A DNA stretch of 64,000 bases from positions 248,001 through 312,000 of the forward strand of contig NZ_FOAF01000003.1 in NCBI RefSeq assembly GCF_900109575.1. Direction: 5' to 3'. Under the pieces are notes generated by a model. It did not search any database and had not been told where the DNA came from. It saw only the letters and a list, made by a program, of their open reading frames with translations. Made by a program: the position numbers and the translations under genes. Below are positions 1-7,629 of this stretch, piece after piece; the stretch's first letter is position 1, and every line of letters begins with the position of its first letter. Origin of the DNA: Olivibacter domesticus (GTDB taxonomy: Bacteria; Bacteroidota; Bacteroidia; Sphingobacteriales; Sphingobacteriaceae).

Positions 1-895
1 GAATACGCGCGATTTGCTGAACAACGTTACCTTACCCGCCTCGCAGGGTTATTCGTTCACCGTGCAGAACGTAGGTAAAATTCGAAACAAAGGGATTGAT
101 CTGAATGTAACGGGCGAGGTATTAAAGGGAGATTTTAATTGGCAACTTGGAGGAAATATATCCTTTAATAGGAATAAAGTGATGGAACTCTATAGTGGGA
201 ATGATATTTTGGGAAGTGTTATCGGTGCAGCGCTCAGCGATAATATCAATATCTTACGTGAAGGATATCCCCTGGGGTCTTTTTACGGATATGTAGAAGA
301 CGGTTATGATGCGAATGGTTATATTATTTACAAAGACTTCAATGATAATGGAAGTCGAGATCAAGGAGATAAGCAAATTATTGGTGACCCGAATCCCGAC
401 TTCACATATGGTCTTACTTCTTCCATGTCTTACAAGCGTTTCGACCTTTCCATTTTTGTGCAGGGAAGCAAGGGCAACGATATTTATAACCTGAGTGCGC
501 AAGGGCAGGGTTATGATTACGGGCAGGCGCTTAATATGTTACGTGAAGTGTATACCGATCATTGGACACCAACAAATACCAACGCAAAATATCCCGTCAT
601 TAAAACCAACTCGCAAGCACAGATGTCTGACCGTTTTGTGGAAGATGGATCCTTTTTACGTGTGAAGAATATTCAACTGGCATACAACCTGCCAACGGAT
701 AAATGGCAGTTGAAGTGGTTATCGAGCGGGCAAGTATATATAAGCGCGCAAAACTTATTCACGCTAACAGACTATTCTTGGTATGATCCAGAGGTGAATT
801 CCTATGGGGGTAATAATTCGATTGTACTTGGTATAGACCACTATGTTTACCCAACAGCAAAGACCTTGACGTTTGGGATAAAAGCAAGTTTTTAA
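1..895 (+). CDS. SusC/RagA-family TonB-linked outer-membrane protein, C-terminal part
   Basis: The reading frame is open from the left edge, so this is the last ~297 residues of a protein that normally has about 1,000. It shows the late beta-barrel of SusC-type receptors: alternating aromatic strands, a 'DFNDNGSRDQGDKQIIGDPNPDF' type calcium-like loop read as DxNxNGxxDxxD near residues 110-130, the late 'FLRVKNIQLAYNLP' strand and a terminal strand ending in Phe. These receptors carry large ligands across the outer membrane with a SusD lipoprotein lid and TonB energy. The SusD gene follows directly (27 bases to its chosen start). The N-terminal plug and carboxypeptidase-like domain are outside the window, so substrate cannot be judged. 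Confidence 0.93.
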   Translation, partial: NTRDLLNNVTLPASQGYSFTVQNVGKIRNKGIDLNVTGEVLKGDFNWQLGGNISFNRNKVMELYSGNDILGSVIGAALSDNINILREGYPLGSFYGYVEDGYDANGYIIYKDFNDNGSRDQGDKQIIGDPNPDFTYGLTSSMSYKRFDLSIFVQGSKGNDIYNLSAQGQGYDYGQALNMLREVYTDHWTPTNTNAKYPVIKTNSQAQMSDRFVEDGSFLRVKNIQLAYNLPTDKWQLKWLSSGQVYISAQNLFTLTDYSWYDPEVNSYGGNNSIVLGIDHYVYPTAKTLTFGIKASF

Positions 896-921
896 TGGAT
901 TCGTTTAATAAAGAGATTAAG

Positions 922-2358
922 ATGAAGAATTTAATAATAGGACTTATAGGATTATTACTCATTGTTTCGGCCTGCTCAGATGAGTTGACAGAAAAACCGA
1001 AATCCCAAGCCGAGGATAATTTTTATAATACAAGTGCTGAAGCGAAGGCTGCTGTTAATGCGATATATGGGCCCATGCGTGGTGATGGAGCATTTGGACT
1101 AAATTATCCGGCGCAATTAGAAGGCTTACCCGATTATGGAAGCTCAAGGGGGTCGCAAGCACCGGTAAGTACTTACCAGGGACTAGACAATACGAATATC
1201 AACCGCGTCAGCACCGTATGGGATAGTTTATATCGATCCATTCGGAATGCTAATATCGTTATCTCTAAAGTGCCTTCAGCCACAGAAATAAGCGATGAAG
1301 ACAAGGCACTCTTCATCGCCGAGGCAAAATACCTGCGGTCGATGATGTATTTCTCATTGGCTCGATGTTTTGGCGGATTACCGATTCGAACAGAGGCCAA
1401 TATAGACCTTTCTGATGTTCCAAGATCTTCTGTGGACGAGGTGTTTAATTTGGTATTGCAGGATGCAATAGATGCAGAGGCAGGCTTGCCACCTACCGTG
1501 CAAGATCTCGGAAGGCCGACGGTATGGGCGGCCAAGACCTTGTTGACGGAAATCTACCTGTATCAGCAAAATTGGGAGCAGGCGGCCGCCAAATCATCCG
1601 AAGTAATTTCTTCTGGTAGGTTTGGCTTGGTCGAAGTCTCTGCATCGGAAGATTTCCAGAAAATATTCGGCCCTGATGTGGTGAATACACCGGAAGAAAT
1701 CTTTTATTTAAAGTTTAATAGACAGCAAGGTTTTGGCTTGGTGAGCTATGCGCATCGGAAAACTGCTCAATACAGTTACTACGGACCGGGAGGTGTATAT
1801 GCGCAGTATACGGACTCACTGAAAAACCCCTTCATCAAAAGCTGGGACAATGCCGATCTTAGAAAAGAACATATTCTTTACAATGTAGATATTGGTCTAG
1901 GACCTACTACCTGTTTGTTTAGAAAATTTAGAGATCCAGATGCAACGGCCGGAGCAGCGAACGACTACCCGTGGTATCGTTATGCTGACTTATTATTATT
2001 TCATGCGGAAGCAGACGCGCGAGCAAAGGGAGTTCCTACAGATGCGGCACTAGAAAGTTTAAACAAGGTACATAGACGGGCATATGGCTATCCTTCAACT
2101 GTTGCTTCGCCGGTTGATTTCAAGTTACAGGATTTTACCCTGGATTCATTTTTGGATAAAGTGATCGAAGAACGAGGTTACGAGACGATGTACGAAGGGA
2201 AACGTTGGTTGGATATGGTAAGGTTGGGTATTGCAAAAGAGCGGATTCTAGAGATTAAAGGCATTACCGTAGCGGATAAAGTGATGTTATGGCCGCTACC
2301 AAATTCAGAGATATTATATAACAAGGCAATGGAAGGTGAACAAAATCCGGGATACTAA
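922..2358 (+). CDS. SusD/RagB-family nutrient-binding lipoprotein
   Basis: About 478 residues. I chose the ATG at 922 because it opens with a lipoprotein signal (MKNLIIGLIGLLLIVSAC, lipid-anchored Cys at about residue 18); an in-frame ATG at 895 would add nine charged residues before it. SusD features are clear: helical TPR-like N-terminal half ('AEAKYLRSMMYFSLARCFGGLP'), 'YPWYRYADLLLFHAEA' in the middle and 'ERGYETMYEGKRWLDMVRLG' near the end, the usual C-terminal signature. It sits on the cell surface as the lid of the SusC channel encoded just upstream. The ligand is unknown; neighbours are oxidoreductases and an MFS carrier rather than glycoside hydrolases, so a classical polysaccharide is not assured. 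Confidence 0.93.
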   Translation: MKNLIIGLIGLLLIVSACSDELTEKPKSQAEDNFYNTSAEAKAAVNAIYGPMRGDGAFGLNYPAQLEGLPDYGSSRGSQAPVSTYQGLDNTNINRVSTVWDSLYRSIRNANIVISKVPSATEISDEDKALFIAEAKYLRSMMYFSLARCFGGLPIRTEANIDLSDVPRSSVDEVFNLVLQDAIDAEAGLPPTVQDLGRPTVWAAKTLLTEIYLYQQNWEQAAAKSSEVISSGRFGLVEVSASEDFQKIFGPDVVNTPEEIFYLKFNRQQGFGLVSYAHRKTAQYSYYGPGGVYAQYTDSLKNPFIKSWDNADLRKEHILYNVDIGLGPTTCLFRKFRDPDATAGAANDYPWYRYADLLLFHAEADARAKGVPTDAALESLNKVHRRAYGYPSTVASPVDFKLQDFTLDSFLDKVIEERGYETMYEGKRWLDMVRLGIAKERILEIKGITVADKVMLWPLPNSEILYNKAMEGEQNPGY

Positions 2359-2371
2359 TAATTATTTACAG

Positions 2372-4366
2372 ATGAAAAGAAGATGGTTAATATTGACTGG
2401 GCTCGTTTTTTTGCTTAGCGCTTCCTTCGCTCAGCCTGTGAAGCAAGTAGACCTATGTATTTATGGCGGTACCTCCGCGGGTGTTATGGCAGCCTATACG
2501 GCATCGAAGGCCGGTAAAACAGTATTGCTTATTGAGCCGGGAAAAATGCTGGGAGGAATGAGTTCCGGTGGGCTTGGACAGACGGACATTGGTAACAAAT
2601 ATGTAGTACGTGGCCTGGCGTTAGATTTTTATCGGAGATTGGGAAAACATTATAGTTCCTTTGAACAATGGATCTTTGAACCGCATATAGCTGAGAACAC
2701 CTTTAAATGGTATATAGATCAGTGCAAGGCAGAGGTTGTTTATGAGCAGCTGTTAATGGATGTATCGAAACAAGGTACCCAGATTACGGATATTACCTTG
2801 CAATCGGCTAATAAGCTGGGAACGGTTTCAATGAAGGTGAAGGCCAAGATGTACATGGATTGTACTTATGAGGGTGATCTCTTAGCAAAAGCCGGGGTGT
2901 CATATCATGTTGGAAGGGAAGACAATAAGGTATATGGTGAAACTTTAAACGGCGTGCAGCTGCTTACAGGGCACCAGTTTCCAGACGGAGTTGACCCCTA
3001 TGTTGTGCCGGGTAATCCAAATAGCGGGCTGTTATGGGGAATCAATTCAGCGCCAGTAAGCGCTAAAGGAAAGGGCGATAAAAAGGTGCAGGCGTATAAT
3101 TACCGGATAGCACTGACCAATGTACCGGCGAACCGAATTCCTATTACGAAACCAGATAACTATGATCCTAAGCGTTATGAGCTGTTGAGGAGACAAAAGC
3201 AGCTTCAACCATGGAAGGAACTAAATGATGTGTTTATTTGGAGTTTAATGCCGAACGGCAAAACCGATATCAATAATCGGAATGGCTTTTCAACAGATAT
3301 GATTGGAATGAGCTGGGAATACCCGGATGCCAGCTACGAGCGTCGTAGGGAAATTATCAAGGCGCATGAAGATTATACGAAGGGTCTACTTTATTTTGTT
3401 GGCCATGATCCTTCAGTACCGGCCTTCATCCGAGAGGAAATGAATAAATGGGGCTACCCCAAAGACGAATATGTGAATAATGGCCATTGGAGCCCCCAGC
3501 TATATGTTCGCGAGGCACGACGGATGATCGGAGAATTGGTGATGACACAGCGTCACTGTCAAGGCCAGGAAGTGGTAAAAGATGAGGTGGGCTACGCTGC
3601 TTATACGATGGATTCGCATAATTGCGACCGTATAGTGGTAAATGGGCAAGTGAAAAATGAGGGAAATGTGGAGGTTGGTGGATTTCCGCCATTTCCGATA
3701 TCCTATAGGTCTATCACGCCGAAACGAAGCGAGGCGACCAACCTCCTGGTGCCTGTGTGCTTGTCTGCAAGCCATATAGCTTATGGTTCGATCCGAATGG
3801 AGCCAGTTTTCATGGTGCTAGGGCAATCGGCTGCGGTAGCGGCCTGTTTAGCGATAGATAAAAATGTCAACGTTCAGGAGGTAGCTACGGATGATATTAA
3901 GGCTGTATTGGCTGCAAACCCTAAAGCAGACTTGCGGAAGGTTGATTACCTGGTATTATCTACAGATAGCAAGTCTGTTAAACTAGAAGGACAGTGGGAA
4001 GAAGGACTATCAAAGGGCTATGGAAACAGTTACTTGGAAGGCAAGGCGAACGACGGTGCAGACAAAGCACGCTTTAATTTCCAGACCATACCTTCGGGGA
4101 AATACAAGGTATATATTTACTATCCCAAAACAGAAACGAGCGCACCACAAATACCATTAACGGTTTTTAATGGTCAGGAAGAGAAAAAACAATTGTTAGC
4201 CTTATCTGAGGTACAGATTAAAGGCCAGACATCCAGTACGTGGGTTCCCGTGGGTTCTTTCGAAACAGTGAAGACGGAACAACCCGTTTATGTAGAATTT
4301 GGAACAGCAGGAACGGAAGGGACAGTTGCTGCCAACGCTGTCTTGTTCGTTCCATCGGAGGATTAA
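2372..4366 (+). CDS. Secreted FAD-dependent oxidoreductase with golvesin-like C-terminal domain
   Basis: About 664 residues. The ATG at 2372 is preferred because it begins a Sec signal peptide (MKRRWLILTGLVFLLSASFAQ); the longer frame from 2336 overlaps the end of susD. The Rossmann motif CIYGGTSAGVMAAYTASKAG lies just after the signal, followed by 'LGGMSSGGLGQTDIG', typical of the FAD_oxidored (PF12831) family often labelled 'xanthan lyase' in Bacteroidota. A second flavin-contact block, 'LLVPVCLSASHIAYGSIRMEPVFMVLGQSAA', is near residues 465-495. The last ~115 residues look like a beta-sandwich of the golvesin/xanthan-lyase C-terminal type. It is probably periplasmic and co-transcribed with susCD (14 bases after the susD stop). 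Actual substrate unknown; the xanthan-lyase label is a family habit, not evidence of activity. Confidence 0.85.
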   Translation: MKRRWLILTGLVFLLSASFAQPVKQVDLCIYGGTSAGVMAAYTASKAGKTVLLIEPGKMLGGMSSGGLGQTDIGNKYVVRGLALDFYRRLGKHYSSFEQWIFEPHIAENTFKWYIDQCKAEVVYEQLLMDVSKQGTQITDITLQSANKLGTVSMKVKAKMYMDCTYEGDLLAKAGVSYHVGREDNKVYGETLNGVQLLTGHQFPDGVDPYVVPGNPNSGLLWGINSAPVSAKGKGDKKVQAYNYRIALTNVPANRIPITKPDNYDPKRYELLRRQKQLQPWKELNDVFIWSLMPNGKTDINNRNGFSTDMIGMSWEYPDASYERRREIIKAHEDYTKGLLYFVGHDPSVPAFIREEMNKWGYPKDEYVNNGHWSPQLYVREARRMIGELVMTQRHCQGQEVVKDEVGYAAYTMDSHNCDRIVVNGQVKNEGNVEVGGFPPFPISYRSITPKRSEATNLLVPVCLSASHIAYGSIRMEPVFMVLGQSAAVAACLAIDKNVNVQEVATDDIKAVLAANPKADLRKVDYLVLSTDSKSVKLEGQWEEGLSKGYGNSYLEGKANDGADKARFNFQTIPSGKYKVYIYYPKTETSAPQIPLTVFNGQEEKKQLLALSEVQIKGQTSSTWVPVGSFETVKTEQPVYVEFGTAGTEGTVAANAVLFVPSED

Positions 4367-4477
4367 GGTGCTAAATAATAGAGTTATAAGATAAAATGTA
4401 TATTTAGATGGTTTTAGTTTGAGCAACATTAAAATAATAGCGCTTAAATTCCATATCCGAAAAGAAAAAAACGACAA

Positions 4478-5698
4478 ATGAATCAAAAAACTAAACTTGC
4501 TGCCGCTATTTTCGTTGCGGCCCTCGGCTATTTCGTGGATATTTATGATCTGCTCCTTTTTAGTATTGTGCGTGTAGCGAGCCTCCAAGATTTGGGCTTG
4601 ACGGGGAAAGAGTTGACGGACACCGGTATTTTGTTATTAGATATTCAAATGGTTGGCATGCTGATAGGTGGAATTGCCTGGGGGATATTAGGGGATAAGA
4701 AGGGGCGATTATCGGTGCTTTTCGGATCTATTTTGATGTATTCCTTAGCCAATGTGGCCAATGGTTTTGCACATTCAGTTACGGAATATGCCATTTATCG
4801 ATTTATCGCAGGATTAGGCTTGGCGGGTGAGTTGGGTGCAGGTATCACACTTGTTGCTGAATTAATGCCGAAGGAGAAACGGGGGTATGCAACAACGCTT
4901 GTCGCGTCGGTGGGCATATCGGGTGCTGTGGTTGCTTATTTTGTCTCTGATTTATTTCATTGGCGTACCTCTTTTTTCATTGGTGGTGGTTTGGGGCTTT
5001 TGCTTTTGTTGTTGCGAGTGGGAGTTGCCGAATCGGGGATGTTCTATCAAGCCAAAAGGGCCGAAAGCCGCGGGGATTTTATGGGTTTATTTAGATCGAA
5101 AGCTAATCTCCTAAAATACCTCCGATGTATTCTTATCGGGATGCCTTTGTGGTATGTAGTGGGTATCTTGGTTACGTTATCCCCGGAGTTTGGTAAACTT
5201 TTAGGGGTGAAGGGTGATATTAACGCGGGTGTTGCGGTAGCTTGGTGTTATGGCGGGATGGCGTTGGGAGATATTGCAAGTGGGCTGTTAAGTCAGGCGC
5301 TGAAAAGCCGCGTCAAAGTGGTATATCTCTTTTTGTTTTTGGCGGTGGCTAGTATATCGGTTTACTTTTTTGTGCCCGGCATCTCCTTAACATGGTTTTA
5401 CCCTTTATGCGGTTTGCTAGGGTTTTCTGTAGGCTACTGGGTCATTTTTATGACTATTTCCACCGAGCAGTTTGGGACGAATATACGGTCGACGGTGACA
5501 ACCACTGCACCCAACTTCGCTAGGGGCGCCTTGGTACCCTCTACTATTTTGTTTCACCTCCTGACGCAATGGACGGGATCAATGATTTATGGAGGAGCCT
5601 TAGTAGGGGGACTATTATTGGGTTTAGCCTTCTGGGCCGTAGGAGGAATGAAAGATACCTTCCACAAAGATTTAGATTATATAGAAGACATGAATTAA
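4478..5698 (+). CDS. MFS transporter, metabolite:H+ symporter-like
   Basis: 406 residues, about 12 predicted membrane helices. MFS signatures are visible: 'GILGDKKGRLSVLFGSILMYSLAN' in the loop between helices 2 and 3, and 'YRFIAGLGLAGELGAGITLVAELMPKEKRGYATT' covering helices 4-5, the pattern of sugar/aromatic-acid type carriers. It sits between two FAD-dependent oxidoreductase genes on the same strand, so a plausible role is inner-membrane uptake of the compound imported by the SusCD pair or of its oxidised product. That role is inferred from neighbours only. The C-terminus ends in a short charged tail. Confidence 0.85.
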   Translation: MNQKTKLAAAIFVAALGYFVDIYDLLLFSIVRVASLQDLGLTGKELTDTGILLLDIQMVGMLIGGIAWGILGDKKGRLSVLFGSILMYSLANVANGFAHSVTEYAIYRFIAGLGLAGELGAGITLVAELMPKEKRGYATTLVASVGISGAVVAYFVSDLFHWRTSFFIGGGLGLLLLLLRVGVAESGMFYQAKRAESRGDFMGLFRSKANLLKYLRCILIGMPLWYVVGILVTLSPEFGKLLGVKGDINAGVAVAWCYGGMALGDIASGLLSQALKSRVKVVYLFLFLAVASISVYFFVPGISLTWFYPLCGLLGFSVGYWVIFMTISTEQFGTNIRSTVTTTAPNFARGALVPSTILFHLLTQWTGSMIYGGALVGGLLLGLAFWAVGGMKDTFHKDLDYIEDMN

Positions 5699-5725
5699 TT
5701 TTTTAACCAATATACTTTCCTTTTT

Positions 5726-5835
5726 ATGAAACCATCATGATTTGCCAATCACACAGTAAAATGAACTAAGCGTAGCGCTCTTGAACGCCGCGGAAAAACA
5801 TACAAAAAGTGAAAAATAAATCATGATAGCTTCAT
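5726..5835. repeat. Inverted repeat, 18-bp arms around ~74 bp
   Basis: ATGAAACCATCATGATTT (5726-5743) and AAATCATGATAGCTTCAT (5818-5835) are reverse complements at 16 of 18 positions. The pair lies in the spacer between the MFS gene and the second FAD oxidoreductase, with the right arm 27 bases before that gene. It could be two operator half-sites or the base of a long stem in the mRNA. Confidence 0.6.
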
Positions 5836-5862
5836 CACCTTTAAAAAACAAATTATATACAG

Positions 5863-7515
5863 ATGAAAAAATTACTTTTGAGTATCCTCACCTTGTTGAG
5901 CATTTGTGCTTGTAGCCCTAAACAACAAGAGGGAGAAGAAGCAGACATTATTATTTACGGTGGTACATCGGCCGCAATTACGGCCGCTGTACAGGCAAAA
6001 AAGTCGGGCAAATCTGTTATTGTAGTTTCTCCGGATAATCATTTAGGCGGACTTTCATCGGGGGGCTTGGGCTTTACTGACACGGGAGATAAGTCGGTTA
6101 TTGGTGGCTTAGCTCGTGATTTTTATCATAGGGTTTATATGGCCTATCAGGACAGCGCTACTTGGCGCTGGCAGAAGCATTCTGAATATGGCAATAAAGG
6201 ACAGGGGACACCCGCCATTGATGGAAATGCACGAACCATGTGGATATTTGAGCCACACGTGGCAGAACTGGTTTTTGAAGATTATGTAAAGGAATTCGAT
6301 ATAGATATACGCCGAGACGAATGGCTCGACCGGGAAAATGGGGTGGAGAAAAGGGACGGAAGAATCGTTTCTATTAAGACCTTAAACGGGAAGGTGTTTC
6401 GTGGTAAGATGTTTATTGACGCTACTTATGAAGGTGATTTGATGGCTGCTGCAGACGTGAGTTACCATGTAGGGCGCGAGGCTAACAGCCAATATGGCGA
6501 AAAATGGAATGGCGTGCAAACAGGTGTCTTACATCATGGGCACTGGTTTAAGTCGAACATCAGTCCTTACAAAGTGGCGGGCGATAGTACAAGTGGTTTA
6601 CTTTATGGTGTTTCCGCCGAAGATCCAGGTAACTACGGTGAAGCCGATAAGCGTGTACAAGCCTATTGTTTCCGTATGTGCTTGAGCAATCATCCAGACA
6701 ATCGCGTACCCTTTCCTAAACCTGAGAACTATAAACCAGAAAACTATGAGTTGTTAGCTCGTGTATATGCTTCAGGTTGGCGAGAGACCTTCCAGAAGTA
6801 CGATCCTATTCCCAATAGAAAAACGGACACAAATAACCATGGGCCTTTTAGCACAGATTTCATTGGAATGAATTATGATTATCCGGAAGCCAGTTATGAA
6901 CGAAGGAAGGAGATTATCAAGGAACATGAGGATTATCAGCAGGGCTTGATGTATTTCTTAGCAAATGATCCAAAGGTGCCAGACGATGTACGTACTGAAA
7001 TGGCGCAATGGGGATTGGCAAAGGATGAATTTAAAGACAATGGCAATTGGCCTCATCAGATTTATGTGCGGGAGGCACGTAGGTTAGTTGGTGCTTATGT
7101 GATGACGGAGCATGATACCTTTAGCGACCGTGAAATCAAGGATCCAGTTGGGATGGGATCTTATGCCTTGGATTCACATAATGTACAACGTTATGTGAAA
7201 GAAGATGGCTTCGTTCAAAACGAAGGGGACATCGGCGTCTCCCCGAAAAAAGGACCTTATAAAATAGCTTATGGCGCTCTTATTCCTAAGAAAGAAGAAT
7301 GCACGAATCTATTGGTGCCTGTCTGCGTTTCCAGCTCACATATCGCTTTCGGCAGTATCCGTATGGAACCCGTTTTTATGATTCTCGGTCAAAGTGCCTC
7401 GTTAGCCGCTTCCTTGGCTATTGATAAAGGTGTGGGTGTGCAGGATGTAGCCTATGCCGCATTGGAAAAACAACTGAAAAATGAGGAGCAGGTACTGGAG
7501 AAACCTGTTCAATAA
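5863..7515 (+). CDS. FAD-dependent oxidoreductase lipoprotein
   Basis: 550 residues with a lipoprotein signal (MKKLLLSILTLLSICAC, Cys 17). Same PF12831-type family as the gene at 2372: nucleotide-binding 'IIYGGTSAAITAAVQAKKSGK', 'LGGLSSGGLGFTDTG', and the late 'LLVPVCVSSSHIAFGSIRMEPVFMILGQSAS' block match it closely, as do 'YDYPEASYERRKEIIKEHEDYQQGLMYFLANDP' stretches. It lacks the golvesin-like C-terminal domain and is lipid-anchored, so the two are paralogues with different tethering. It is separated from the MFS gene by 164 bases with an inverted repeat, so it may have its own control. Redox chemistry on a carbohydrate-like substrate in the periplasm is likely; the substrate is unknown. 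Confidence 0.85.
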   Translation: MKKLLLSILTLLSICACSPKQQEGEEADIIIYGGTSAAITAAVQAKKSGKSVIVVSPDNHLGGLSSGGLGFTDTGDKSVIGGLARDFYHRVYMAYQDSATWRWQKHSEYGNKGQGTPAIDGNARTMWIFEPHVAELVFEDYVKEFDIDIRRDEWLDRENGVEKRDGRIVSIKTLNGKVFRGKMFIDATYEGDLMAAADVSYHVGREANSQYGEKWNGVQTGVLHHGHWFKSNISPYKVAGDSTSGLLYGVSAEDPGNYGEADKRVQAYCFRMCLSNHPDNRVPFPKPENYKPENYELLARVYASGWRETFQKYDPIPNRKTDTNNHGPFSTDFIGMNYDYPEASYERRKEIIKEHEDYQQGLMYFLANDPKVPDDVRTEMAQWGLAKDEFKDNGNWPHQIYVREARRLVGAYVMTEHDTFSDREIKDPVGMGSYALDSHNVQRYVKEDGFVQNEGDIGVSPKKGPYKIAYGALIPKKEECTNLLVPVCVSSSHIAFGSIRMEPVFMILGQSASLAASLAIDKGVGVQDVAYAALEKQLKNEEQVLEKPVQ

Positions 7516-7519
7516 ATTG

Positions 7520-7553
7520 ATTCAACAGGGGGCTGTAAAGTCCCTTGTTGAAT
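7520..7553 (+). terminator. Rho-independent-type hairpin after the FAD oxidoreductase
   Basis: ATTCAACA...GGG pairs with CCC...TTGTTGAAT around a short GC-containing loop, five bases past the stop at 7515. The T-run is weak, as is common in Bacteroidota. It closes the susCD-FAD-MFS-FAD region. Confidence 0.7.
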
Positions 7554-7629
7554 TAACGTAAATCGATGAGGGAGGTTAATCGCCTTGCTTCATTAGTCGC
7601 ATTTTTAGCGCTACTTAGTAGACGTATTA

